Below, piece by piece: positions 8,513-17,874 of a stretch of DNA of 64,000 nt (the first letter of the stretch is position 1; every line of letters begins with the position of its first letter). The notes beneath the pieces were generated by a model, which had not been told where the DNA came from, searched no databases, and was given only the letters and a program-made list of their open reading frames with translations. Made by a program: the position numbers and the translations under genes. The DNA is taken from assembly GCF_900177535.1 (NCBI RefSeq), contig NZ_FXAJ01000002.1, forward strand, positions 558,001 to 622,000. The letters run 5' to 3'. Source of the DNA: Priestia filamentosa. Lineage in GTDB: Bacteria > Bacillota > Bacilli > Bacillales > Bacillaceae_H.

Positions 8513-9211
8513 TTATACTGATTTTCTTTCTTCATCTTTTAATATTTGAACAATTTCTTTCGCTTTTGCTAGATCAATCCCTTCGATCAGACTATGATCT
8601 TTTCGTACAGCTGTACCAAAATGATAATGTCCCGTTTTTACTGTTGAATGAACAGAAAGAATATTGCTTGTATTTAACCCACCTCCAACTAAAATTGAAA
8701 CATGCTTACATACTGTTTTCATTTTCTGAATGGTTTGCAAGCGACTGGAAAATTCATCATTTCCACCAGAAGTTAAAATAGTTGTTATTTCTTTGTATTG
8801 GGATAATGTTTTAGCTGCTTGAACAGGGCTAGTTGTACAATCAATTGCCCGATGAAATGTAACCTCTATATCATTACATTCCATCAATAACTCTTCAAGC
8901 ATGTGTTGGTTGACTTCATGTTTCTCATTTAACACTCCTAGTACAACACCATTTGCACCTAATGAACGGATTATCTTTATATCATTTTTCATGATTGAAA
9001 AGTCGTCATGAGAGTAACAAAATGATTGGCTATGTGGCCTTACCATTACATTGACGGGAATGCTTACACGGTTAACTACGGCTTCAATTAAGGAGTGACT
9101 TGGTGTTAAGCCTCCCTCTGTTAAAGCGGATACTAACTCAATCCGATCTGCCCCCGATTGTTCAATTAATAGAGCATCTTCTAATGTTGTCGCAATAAAT
9201 TCTATGAACAT
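8513..9211 (-). CDS. cutC: CutC family protein
   Basis: A 232-residue TIM-barrel protein. CutC was originally linked to copper homeostasis in E. coli, but its biochemical role is still unsettled. Family motifs visible are GADRIELVSALTEGGLTPS at residues about 20-38, VMVRPHSQSFCYSHDDF, FHRAIDC, LTSGG and LVGGGLN. Length is normal. The ATG at 9211 is preceded on the minus strand by an AGGAAG-type site. It is monocistronic. Confidence 0.93.
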   Translation of the reverse strand: MFIEFIATTLEDALLIEQSGADRIELVSALTEGGLTPSHSLIEAVVNRVSIPVNVMVRPHSQSFCYSHDDFSIMKNDIKIIRSLGANGVVLGVLNEKHEVNQHMLEELLMECNDIEVTFHRAIDCTTSPVQAAKTLSQYKEITTILTSGGNDEFSSRLQTIQKMKTVCKHVSILVGGGLNTSNILSVHSTVKTGHYHFGTAVRKDHSLIEGIDLAKAKEIVQILKDEERKSV

Positions 9212-9450
9212 AGTATCAATCTTCCTTTTATGCTGATTTCTTCTTTTCTTTATCCTTTTGATGATAAAAGACTTTAATAAAAGGATATCATATTAATTTT
9301 CCTTCGATTGAGAAAGCAACATTTAAATTTTTAAATGATATTCTCTTATATATCCTTAAAAATATAACGAATGATTTTCTGCCTTAAGTGAGTTGTTAGA
9401 ATGCAAAATATCACATAATGTAATGATGCCTTCATGTTTTTATTATTCAT

Positions 9451-9486
9451 AACTTATTTTTATTGCAAACGCAATAAAAATAAGTT
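9451..9486. promoter_or_regulatory. Perfect 16-bp palindrome upstream of marR: probable MarR operator
   Basis: AACTTATTTTTATTGC (9451-9466), loop AAAC, then its exact reverse complement (9471-9486). The half-site TTGCAATAAAAA recurs at 9515-9526, closer to the gene. MarR proteins bind such palindromes in their own promoters. An RNA hairpin role is less likely, because no T run follows. Confidence 0.65.
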
Positions 9487-9545
9487 AAATTTAATATATG
9501 TTATTTTGTTGTATTTGCAATAAAAAATATACTAAGGAGTGAATT

Positions 9546-10542
<997 letters not shown>

Positions 10543-10570
10543 TTTCTTTTGAGAGGAGAGGTGGCTGATT

Positions 10571-11194
10571 ATGTATATTCCAAAATATTTTAAGGTTACA
10601 AATGTTGATGAGATATGGGGATTTGTTCAAGAAAACTCCTTTGGCACGTTGGTCACAACAAAACAGGGGAAACCCATTGCCACTCATTTGCCCTTGCAGT
10701 TAGTGAAAGAAGGAGATACTTACTATATAACAGGTCATGTCGCTTATGGGAACCCTCAATGGAGAACATTTGAAGCCTGTGAAAATGTCTTGGTGATGTT
10801 CCAAGGACCACATGCTTATATCTCTTCTTCTTGGTACAAGCAGGAAAATGTGCCAACATGGAACTATCAAGCTGTACATGTATATGGGACAGCTTGCATT
10901 TTGAACGAAGAAGAGTTAAAACAGGACCTGACAAAGTTGTTGCAAAAATACGAAAAACATCGTAAGAATCCGGTTTTATGGGATAAGCTTTCTCCTAAAG
11001 TTTTAGAAAAAGAGCTAAAAGGGATTGTGGGATTTAAGATTAAAGTACAAGAAATTCAAGCTGCCAACAAACTAAGTCAAAATCGTAATGAAGAGGACTA
11101 TCAGAACATTGTTAATAACCTCTATGAAGAAAAGGATTTAAATTCTCAACAAATGGCACAATTGATGGAGCGGAAGTTAAAAGAGGACAAATAA
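10571..11194 (+). CDS. paiB: PaiB-type FMN-binding transcriptional regulator
   Basis: A 207-residue protein of the PaiB family (FMN-binding split-barrel fold). Signature segments are MYIPKYFKVTN at the N-terminus, THLPLQL, GHVAYGNPQW and FQGPHAYISSSWY. In B. subtilis PaiB acts with PaiA as a negative regulator of sporulation and protease genes. It is 28 bases downstream of paiA with an AGAGGAGAGG Shine-Dalgarno. Confidence 0.92.
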   Translation: MYIPKYFKVTNVDEIWGFVQENSFGTLVTTKQGKPIATHLPLQLVKEGDTYYITGHVAYGNPQWRTFEACENVLVMFQGPHAYISSSWYKQENVPTWNYQAVHVYGTACILNEEELKQDLTKLLQKYEKHRKNPVLWDKLSPKVLEKELKGIVGFKIKVQEIQAANKLSQNRNEEDYQNIVNNLYEEKDLNSQQMAQLMERKLKEDK

Positions 11195-11357
11195 GTATGA
11201 TAAAAAGTCTGACCGGCTTAAAAAGATTGATTCATTTTCTAAAGTAAGATTATTATTTATAGAGGGAACAGTAAAAACCGCTCAGTCTATTTTTTTATTA
11301 ATAGAGTATATTCTATTAAAATAGTTGTTGTACTTTTAAAAAAAGTGGAATAAAGTG

Positions 11358-11411
11358 AAAAACCTTTCCTCTTCAGCCGTAAGAATTACATTACTGAAAA
11401 GGAAAGGTTTT
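11358..11411. terminator. Bidirectional terminator between paiB and DUF554 gene
   Basis: AAAAACCTTTCCT plus CTTCAG pair with CTGAAA and AGGAAAGGTTTT, giving a long stem usable by both convergent transcripts. Confidence 0.85.
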
Positions 11412-11428
11412 GTGGCGTATATTTACTT

Positions 11429-12142
11429 TTAAAAATGTAATTTAAAACCGTAAATAATTGAAACAAGCAGTGCAGTTATTACGATTCCAGGAAGAAGATT
11501 AGCCACTTTGATGTTGGTAATCCCTACTAAATTTGAACCGATGGCAATAATCATAATTCCACCGGTAGCGGTCATTTCAGTAATAAAACTATTCATTAAA
11601 GCATGAGGAATAAAACGCTCAATTTGAGTTGCAAAAATAGCAATTGAACCTTCATATAAAATAACTGGAATTGCAGAAAATAAGACCCCAATCCCTAGAG
11701 TTGTAGTCAATATTAAGGCTACAAATGTATCTATAATCGTTTTTGTATATAACACATCATGATTACCTCTAATTCCACTATCTAAAGCACCAATGATACC
11801 CATTGCTCCAACGACGAATACTAGCGTTCCCGTTATAAATCCTTGAGATATACTGCCTTCTTTGCTTGAACCAATTTTTTTCTCTAACCAACCTCCTATG
11901 TTAGTTAGTTTATCTTCTAAGGTAAATAACTCCCCAATTACTGCCCCTATAGCAAGACTTAAAATCACGATAAGGAAATTTTCACTTTTAAATCCCATTT
12001 GTACTCCCATAACGATAATGGCTAAACCCATTACATTCATGACAGTGTGTTTCATGCTATCTGGTATACGACGAAGTAGACTCCCTAATAAAGTACCGAT
12101 ACTTACGCCTATTCCATTTACTAAAGCCCCTATTAAAATCAT
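11429..12142 (-). CDS. DUF554 family membrane protein (YdfK/YqgA type)
   Basis: A 237-residue polytopic membrane protein with six to seven helices. The family start ILIGALVNGIGVSIGTLLGS is followed by GALDSGIRGNHDVLYTKTI-type loops. Its function is not established; a transport role is often assumed. It is divergent from a LysR gene at 12268, which may control it. A second DUF554 gene is at 20900. Confidence 0.85.
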   Translation of the reverse strand: MILIGALVNGIGVSIGTLLGSLLRRIPDSMKHTVMNVMGLAIIVMGVQMGFKSENFLIVILSLAIGAVIGELFTLEDKLTNIGGWLEKKIGSSKEGSISQGFITGTLVFVVGAMGIIGALDSGIRGNHDVLYTKTIIDTFVALILTTTLGIGVLFSAIPVILYEGSIAIFATQIERFIPHALMNSFITEMTATGGIMIIAIGSNLVGITNIKVANLLPGIVITALLVSIIYGFKLHF

Positions 12143-12267
12143 CTTCTTTCACCTGTCCGTTTCTATACAGTTGTATTTTCTCAAATTATAGAGGTAAACT
12201 ACATATAAATAAAATCAAAGTTTTCAATATTTAGCATGAATAAAATTTATGGATAGGAATGATAAAA

Positions 12268-13140
12268 ATGAGTCTTGCCAAATATGAAGTTTTTGACACT
12301 GTTGTTGAGCTGGGTAATCTAACTAAAGCTGCGGAAGCTTTAAATTTAACTCAGTCCGCTGTTAGTTATTCTATCGCAAATCTTGAAGCTGAACTTGGCT
12401 TTCCGTTACTTATTAGAAGTCGGTCTGGTATCACTTTAACAAGCAATGGGCAGAGAATCTTAAAATATATACGAACGATTCTCCATTGGGATGAAAAAAT
12501 GAAGCAAGAAGCCGCCTGTATCAATGGACTTGAAGTTGGTTCAGTTCGGATAGGAGCATTTACAAGTGTTTGTATTCAATGGCTTCCTAGATGGATAAAG
12601 CATTTTAAACAAGAGCATCCCTTTATAGAAATTAAGATTTTACAAGGAGGCTATCAAGATATTGAACAATGGATTGCTAATGGAGTTGTAGATTTTGGTT
12701 TTGTTAGCTTACCTACGTTAGAAGGTTTTGAAACGATACCTCTAAAAAAAGATAGGTTAGTTTGTATCCTTCCATACAATCACCCTCTTGGTAATCAAGA
12801 TAAAATCCGTATTGAACAATTAGAGAATGAATCCATTATCATACAAAAGTCTGGTTATGATCACGATATAAAACGCGTATTTAAAGAGACCGGTGTTACT
12901 CTTAAAAACGCATTCGAAATGGCTGATGATCAAGCTATTATAGCCATGGTAGAAAATGAACTAGGTGTGAGCGTCATTCCTGAATTAGTTCTGCAAGGTC
13001 TCCCGCATAACGTTACCATTCTTAGTATAGAGCCAGCACAACATCGATTTATCAGCATTGCGGCGTCATCCCTAAAAGAAATCTCTCCTGCTGCCAAAAA
13101 GTTTATTGAATATATAAAAACGTTGTTAAAGTCACACTAA
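12268..13140 (+). CDS. LysR-family transcriptional regulator
   Basis: A 290-residue LTTR. The winged HTH spans residues about 3-60 (LTKAAEALNLTQSAVSYSIA), followed by a periplasmic-binding-like effector domain (about 88-288). The ATG at 12268 is preferred to the one at 12259, because GGATAGGA lies only two bases before the latter. It is divergent from the DUF554 gene with a 125-base gap, the usual arrangement for an LTTR and its target. Confidence 0.9.
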   Translation: MSLAKYEVFDTVVELGNLTKAAEALNLTQSAVSYSIANLEAELGFPLLIRSRSGITLTSNGQRILKYIRTILHWDEKMKQEAACINGLEVGSVRIGAFTSVCIQWLPRWIKHFKQEHPFIEIKILQGGYQDIEQWIANGVVDFGFVSLPTLEGFETIPLKKDRLVCILPYNHPLGNQDKIRIEQLENESIIIQKSGYDHDIKRVFKETGVTLKNAFEMADDQAIIAMVENELGVSVIPELVLQGLPHNVTILSIEPAQHRFISIAASSLKEISPAAKKFIEYIKTLLKSH

Positions 13141-13151
13141 GTATATCTAAG

Positions 13152-13310
13152 AGTAGGGGCTTTAACTTAAAGGTAGTGAGATGGAATTATTCATCTGAAA
13201 AGCATGTATACGATATACAGAGATAGTTTACATGAAATAGGTTAGAAGAAGTAAACGGTGCGTAAACACTTTGAGTATCAAAAAAACTGTACCTTCTGTT
13301 TTTCATTCAT
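13152..13310 (+). repeat. Dispersed repeat, degenerate copy A
   Basis: About 100 bases (13152-13252) match 19732-19830 at roughly 80% by eye: the block around GGTAGTGAGATGGA, then ATGTATA..ATATA, GTTTACATG, ATAGGTTAG and GAAGTAA. The terminator hairpin of the other copies is decayed here. It lies directly after the LysR gene. The rest of the gap to 13526 holds no gene I can see. Confidence 0.65.
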
Positions 13311-13526
13311 TAGGTATTTTTAATTTTTTCCTGATAATTTAGAAAAACAATTGGAAGAATGGTAATAGATGAACTTTCAAAATAAATTCTTAATGATTAA
13401 CATTAGGTTTTAATATTCTTACAGCCTATAAAAATGTTAAAATATATGTGTTAACCCAGTTAGTGTAATAGATTTGCACTTGCTAATAAAAGCATCATGC
13501 TTAAACTTATGGAGGGGATTAATAAA

Positions 13527-13973
13527 ATGAAAAAAGTGTTAGCAGCTTTACTTACAGCAGTACTTGTATGTTTACCCGTTGGAAACTTGGCTTTCCAAGA
13601 TCATTCCACAACAGTAGAAGCAAAATCTTACAGGTCAGGAAAGAAGAGTTTTAACAATGATAACAACAGTACGAATAACAATTTAAATTTCCAAAAGAAA
13701 AAAGAAGACTCTACTACAACAAATAAATCGACAAACGCTAAAAATAACAAAGGCGGTTTTATGTCGGGCGGTCTAATGAAAGGCCTCATGATAGGTGGAC
13801 TTGCTGGATTATTATTTGGTAGCCTATTTGCAAATATGGGTATATTAGGATCTATCTTAGGCTTACTCATTAATGTTCTAGCAATTGTTGTTTTAATTGC
13901 TGTTATTCGCAAAGTTTTTGTGTTTTTCAGAGATAAAAAGAAAAAGAAGGATACTAATCCATGGGGAGCTTAA
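13527..13973 (+). CDS. Secreted/membrane-anchored protein with Asn/Lys-rich linker
   Basis: A 148-residue protein of unknown function. A Sec signal peptide (about 1-33, ending near TTVEAKS) is followed by a polar Asn/Lys/Ser-rich stretch (about 34-75), a glycine-rich hydrophobic region (GGLMKGLMIGGLAGLLFGSL) and a C-terminal helix before a KKKKK tail. The ATG at 13527 follows GGAGGGG, so an in-frame ATG at 13497 is not used. It overlaps the YxcD-like gene by 13 bases, so the two are co-translated. I do not recognise the family with certainty. Confidence 0.7.
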   Translation: MKKVLAALLTAVLVCLPVGNLAFQDHSTTVEAKSYRSGKKSFNNDNNSTNNNLNFQKKKEDSTTTNKSTNAKNNKGGFMSGGLMKGLMIGGLAGLLFGSLFANMGILGSILGLLINVLAIVVLIAVIRKVFVFFRDKKKKKDTNPWGA

Positions 13974-14248
13974 GCATTTCTGAGCAAGATATTATTAATG
14001 CCCTTTGTGTTTATATCTCTCAAAAAAAGCAAATAAAGCCTCAAGAAGTCGAAGTAGAGCTCATGTATGATGATCGCTACGGATTTTCCGCGGAAGCTTT
14101 CGTAGACGGGCGAAAGCAAGTCTTAATTACTGCAAACTTAATTGAAGCTATTCGATTATGGCTTAACGAATATTCGAACAGAGATCCTTACGCTGACATC
14201 AAGCTAGTGCTAGATGATGAAGAAGGTATTATTGCACTAATCAATTGA
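13961..14248 (+). CDS. YxcD/DUF2653 family small protein
   Basis: A 95-residue soluble acidic protein resembling B. subtilis YxcD (DUF2653): SEQDIINALCVYIS at the start, VEVELMYDDRYGFSAEAF in the middle and an acidic C-terminus. The function is unknown. The start lies inside the upstream gene, with AAGAAGG before it. Confidence 0.75.
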   Translation: MGSLSISEQDIINALCVYISQKKQIKPQEVEVELMYDDRYGFSAEAFVDGRKQVLITANLIEAIRLWLNEYSNRDPYADIKLVLDDEEGIIALIN

Positions 14249-14340
14249 TAAATGGAAGATGATTAGAACAAAAGGTTTTGCTGCAGTAAGAAACAGGGGA
14301 ACAATTTATATTTTTATTTAAATTTAAGGGTAGATAAACG

Positions 14341-14448
14341 ATGTATACTATATACGTAAGAGGTATACATAGTAAGATGGAACATATGCAGGAAAGTAAA
14401 ACGAGCCCAAACTTGTTCAGTGACAACAAGTTTGGGCTTTTTCTTTTC
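14341..14448 (+). repeat. Dispersed repeat, copy C, ending in a terminator hairpin
   Basis: ATGTATACTATATACG, GGTATACAT and GGAAAGTAA are followed by GCCCAAACTTGTT (14405-14417) pairing with AACAAGTTTGGGC (14425-14437) and TTTTTCTTTTC. The order matches copies B and D. It probably ends the yxcD transcript. Confidence 0.7.
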
Positions 14449-14522
14449 TGTTAATGCAAGTTACTATAAACGAGCTAATAATAGGGCTTATTATTAACAA
14501 TGAGATTTTACAATACAACTGG

Positions 14523-15284
14523 TCAAAAAATTGAAATGAGCTCTTTTGTATATGAATGGCGTTCCTCATTAAATAATTGTTCATTGTCGAATTGATCAAC
14601 AAGTTTGCCATCTTTCATGACCATAACCCGTTGACTCATTTCTTTGACAGCAGCAAGATCATGAGAAATAAACAAGTATGAAAGATTTAACGCTTTCCGA
14701 AGGTTTGTTAATAAAGTAAGTATTGCTCCTTGAGAGATAACGTCAAGACTTGCTGTGGGCTCATCTAAAACAATAAATTCAGGTTCAATACTAATAGCAC
14801 GAGCAATTGTTATACGTTGTCGCTGACCTCCACTTAGCTCGTGAGGATATCGATCTGCCAAGCTAGATGGTAACTCAACGACTTCAAGAAGCTGCTTTAT
14901 AAAGGTATCCTTTGAAGTATAGGAAAAATGTATAAGATTAAGGTCATTCTTAAATTGAGCATAAGGATCAATAAGTGAATCTTTTATTTTAAGTTTTGGA
15001 TTTAAAGAGGCTGAGGGATTTTGCAACACAATTTGAATCTTTCTTCGATAAGGATATAACTGTCGATCATTCAATTGCTCAATTGCCTTATCCTTAAAAT
15101 AAATTGATCCGCTATCAATCGGTTCAATTCGGAGCAGGCAGCGGGCTAATGTGCTCTTACCACAGCCACTTTCACCGACAAGACCTAGACATTCTCCCTT
15201 GTTCAGTTTAAATGAGATGTTATCAAGAATGGTTTTCTTAGCCTGATATGATTTTTTTAATTCGTGTACAGTAAGTAAATTCAT
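14523..15284 (-). CDS. ABC transporter ATPase, NikE/CntF type
   Basis: A 253-residue cytoplasmic ATPase of the peptide/nickel/opine importer family. Walker A is GESGCGKST (about 38-46), the signature LSGGQRQRITIARA, Walker B FIVLDEP, and the H-loop SHD. Its ATG overlaps the TGA of the gene before it (4 bases). It is the last gene of a five-gene minus-strand operon running from 19464. Confidence 0.9.
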   Translation of the reverse strand: MNLLTVHELKKSYQAKKTILDNISFKLNKGECLGLVGESGCGKSTLARCLLRIEPIDSGSIYFKDKAIEQLNDRQLYPYRRKIQIVLQNPSASLNPKLKIKDSLIDPYAQFKNDLNLIHFSYTSKDTFIKQLLEVVELPSSLADRYPHELSGGQRQRITIARAISIEPEFIVLDEPTASLDVISQGAILTLLTNLRKALNLSYLFISHDLAAVKEMSQRVMVMKDGKLVDQFDNEQLFNEERHSYTKELISIF

Positions 15285-16081
15285 TTGTTTTCAACCTCCG
15301 GTAAACCGGAAGGGAGCCCACGTCCAAGGGTAGGAGCTGCTTGAATTAAGTGCTTGGTATATTCATGCCTTGGATGATCAAGTATACGATGTTTATTACC
15401 TGATTCAACAATTTTCCCTTCCTTCATTACTGCTAAGCGAGTTGCATATCTCTTAACATGTCGCCAATCATGTGTAATAAATAATATGGTACATCCTTTT
15501 TCTTTTTGCCGTTTGGCAAGTAATTCTAAAATTCGGTGTCCAGAAACACTATCAAGCGCAGTTGTTATTTCATCGGCAATTAATAAATCTGGAGATAGTA
15601 AAAGTGCCAATGCAATTGAAACACGTTGAAGTTGTCCACCACTTAATTGAAAGGGATATCGGTTGTATAGTGTTTCGTCTAGCCCAACAGCTTCAAGTTC
15701 TTTCTTTGCATTTAACTCACGGTTTTTTGGATCATGAATCCCATGAGTTTTCTGGTATTCTTCAAAATGTTGAGAAATGGTACGAAATGGTGTAAAAGAA
15801 CCTTGATAATCTTGAAAAATATAAGAAATTTTTTGACCACGTATTGTTCGCATTTGCTTTGGTGAGAAATCAAGTAAGTTCTCTCCTTTAAAAGAAATCT
15901 TTCCTTCTATCTGTAAATTAGAATGAAGAAGTTGTCCAATTGATTGCGATAATAGACTTTTTCCACTTCCACTTTGCCCAACAAGCGCATACCATTCTCC
16001 TTTGCGAATCGAAAGGGACACGTTATCAACAATCTTCTTTTCCCTACTGGTAATAGATACTCTCTCAATTGATAAAATCAT
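15281..16081 (-). CDS. ABC transporter ATPase, NikD/CntD type
   Basis: A 266-residue ATPase. Walker A is GQSGSGKSL (note Leu rather than Thr/Ser at the last position), the signature LSGGQLQRVSIALA, Walker B LLIADEI with the catalytic Glu, and ITHDW. A 4-base overlap links it to the permease upstream. It pairs with the NikE-type ATPase to power the same importer. Confidence 0.9.
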   Translation of the reverse strand: MILSIERVSITSREKKIVDNVSLSIRKGEWYALVGQSGSGKSLLSQSIGQLLHSNLQIEGKISFKGENLLDFSPKQMRTIRGQKISYIFQDYQGSFTPFRTISQHFEEYQKTHGIHDPKNRELNAKKELEAVGLDETLYNRYPFQLSGGQLQRVSIALALLLSPDLLIADEITTALDSVSGHRILELLAKRQKEKGCTILFITHDWRHVKRYATRLAVMKEGKIVESGNKHRILDHPRHEYTKHLIQAAPTLGRGLPSGLPEVENK

Positions 16082-16926
16082 TTGCGTATCTCCTTTTTCA
16101 CATCAAAATGATCACGTAAATAGTCTCCCAGCATGTTAGTCAGTAATACTACAACTACAATGGCTAAACCAGGGTATAACATTAATTCAGGTTTTGACTC
16201 AAAGTAGGGGCGTGAGTCGTTTAGCATTGCTCCCCATTCAGGAGTTGGCGGTTGTGCCCCTAGCCCTATATAGGATAGAGAGGAAATGAGAAGAATGATT
16301 TTACCTAAATCAAGACTTGCCAAAACAAGAACGTTTCCTACAATATGGGGAAATAAATGCTTCTGCATAATTTTAATTGAAGAGAGCCCGTTGATTTTTG
16401 CAACCAAAACATAATCTTTTTGGGATTCTGATAACACTGTGCTACGGACTAGACGAGCATAACTTACCCATTTAACCAGTACAATAGCAAGGACAAGGTT
16501 ACCTATTCCAGGTCCAAGCAAACCACTTAAGACAATAGCAACAATTGTATCAGGGAAGGCTAAAAATCCATCGGCAATTCTCATAAATATCCGATCAACT
16601 AGCCCACGTTTATATCCTGAAATAAGACCAAAGGGGATTCCAATAAGGAGAGCAACAATGAGTGCTAGAGAACTATACCCAATTGTCTGAATCCCGCCTA
16701 ACAATAGTCTAGTCAAAACATCTCTACCAAGATGGTCTGTACCAAGTGGGTGCTGGAAGCTCACTGCTTGGAGACGTTCATCAAGATTTGTTAATGTAGG
16801 ATCATGCTTTAAAAAGTAAAAAGTATAAATAGAGACTAAAATTACAAAGAAAATGGATAGCAATCCAATTACCCCTTGCCAGACAGGCTTTTTTTCATTA
16901 AACAAATGCACAGAAAGACCCTTCAT
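16078..16926 (-). CDS. ABC transporter permease, NikC/CntC (OppC) type
   Basis: A 282-residue inner-membrane permease. The N-terminal helix (about 15-37) precedes the DHLGRDVLTRLLLGG segment typical of OppC-type proteins, followed by five helices and the ATPase-coupling loop around VAKINGLSSIKIMQKHLFP. It overlaps both neighbours by 4 bases. Confidence 0.9.
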   Translation of the reverse strand: MKGLSVHLFNEKKPVWQGVIGLLSIFFVILVSIYTFYFLKHDPTLTNLDERLQAVSFQHPLGTDHLGRDVLTRLLLGGIQTIGYSSLALIVALLIGIPFGLISGYKRGLVDRIFMRIADGFLAFPDTIVAIVLSGLLGPGIGNLVLAIVLVKWVSYARLVRSTVLSESQKDYVLVAKINGLSSIKIMQKHLFPHIVGNVLVLASLDLGKIILLISSLSYIGLGAQPPTPEWGAMLNDSRPYFESKPELMLYPGLAIVVVVLLTNMLGDYLRDHFDVKKEIRK

Positions 16927-17870
16927 CTATTACTCTCCGTTTCTTTTAATTTCATTTCTGGGTTCAAATATCGATAAGACAAATCAACACATGTATTTAC
17001 AATAAAAACCACAGCAGACATGATTAAAATATATCCTTGTATGAGTGGATAATCTCGTTGGCGTATTGCATCAACTACAAGTTTTCCGATACCCGGATAT
17101 GCAAATAGAACTTCAATCACCACTACACCACCGATTAAGCTTCCTAAACTCACCCCAAATACAGTAATAACTGGAGGGAGACTATGTCGAAAGGCATGGA
17201 CTAAAAAGATTCGTTTATCCGACAGACCACGAGCTCTTGCTGAACGAATAAATTCTTGACCAAGAGAATCAAGTAAGCTTGACCGAAGCAAGCGGACATA
17301 TACACTAGAAATAGCTAAACCAAGTGTAAGCGATGGTAAGATTAATGAGGGTAGTCCGTCTCTCCCCATTGTTGGAAGCCAACTAAAACGTACACTAATT
17401 AAATCGATAAAAATAAGACCTAACCAAAAACTAGGAATAGCAGCTCCAATAATCGATAGTATTCTACTAGCCTGATCAATCCAGCTATCCCGATACAGGG
17501 CTGATAAGGAACCTAATGGAATGGATACTGCCAACATAACGATCATTGACCCAATTGTTAATTCAACTGTAGCGGGAAGACCAGTTAAAATCATCTCTAT
17601 TACAGGTTGACCAGTAACATATGATTGACCGAAATCAAGTTGAACAAAATTAAGAAGCCAATATCCGTATTGAACGAGTAAAGGCTTGTTGAATCCCATT
17701 TCTTCTCTCCACATTTCCACCTGTTCTTGACTAACAGACAGTTCATCAACATTTAGAATAGTCAACACAGGATCTCCAGGTGCAAGCCTAATAAATAAAA
17801 AGCTTACAAAGGTAATAAACAACATAAAAATAAAAACTTCAAGAAACTTTCGAACAATAATTTGAACCAT
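16923..17870 (-). CDS. ABC transporter permease, NikB/CntB (OppB) type
   Basis: A 315-residue permease. The N-terminal helix is followed by RLAPGDPVLTIL, the usual OppB start, and by the coupling loop RARGLSDKRIFLVHAFRHSL. It overlaps the NikC-like gene by 4 bases and starts 4 bases after the binding-protein gene. Together they form the translocation pore. Confidence 0.9.
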   Translation of the reverse strand: MVQIIVRKFLEVFIFMLFITFVSFLFIRLAPGDPVLTILNVDELSVSQEQVEMWREEMGFNKPLLVQYGYWLLNFVQLDFGQSYVTGQPVIEMILTGLPATVELTIGSMIVMLAVSIPLGSLSALYRDSWIDQASRILSIIGAAIPSFWLGLIFIDLISVRFSWLPTMGRDGLPSLILPSLTLGLAISSVYVRLLRSSLLDSLGQEFIRSARARGLSDKRIFLVHAFRHSLPPVITVFGVSLGSLIGGVVVIEVLFAYPGIGKLVVDAIRQRDYPLIQGYILIMSAVVFIVNTCVDLSYRYLNPEMKLKETESNR

Positions 17871-17874
17871 CTAT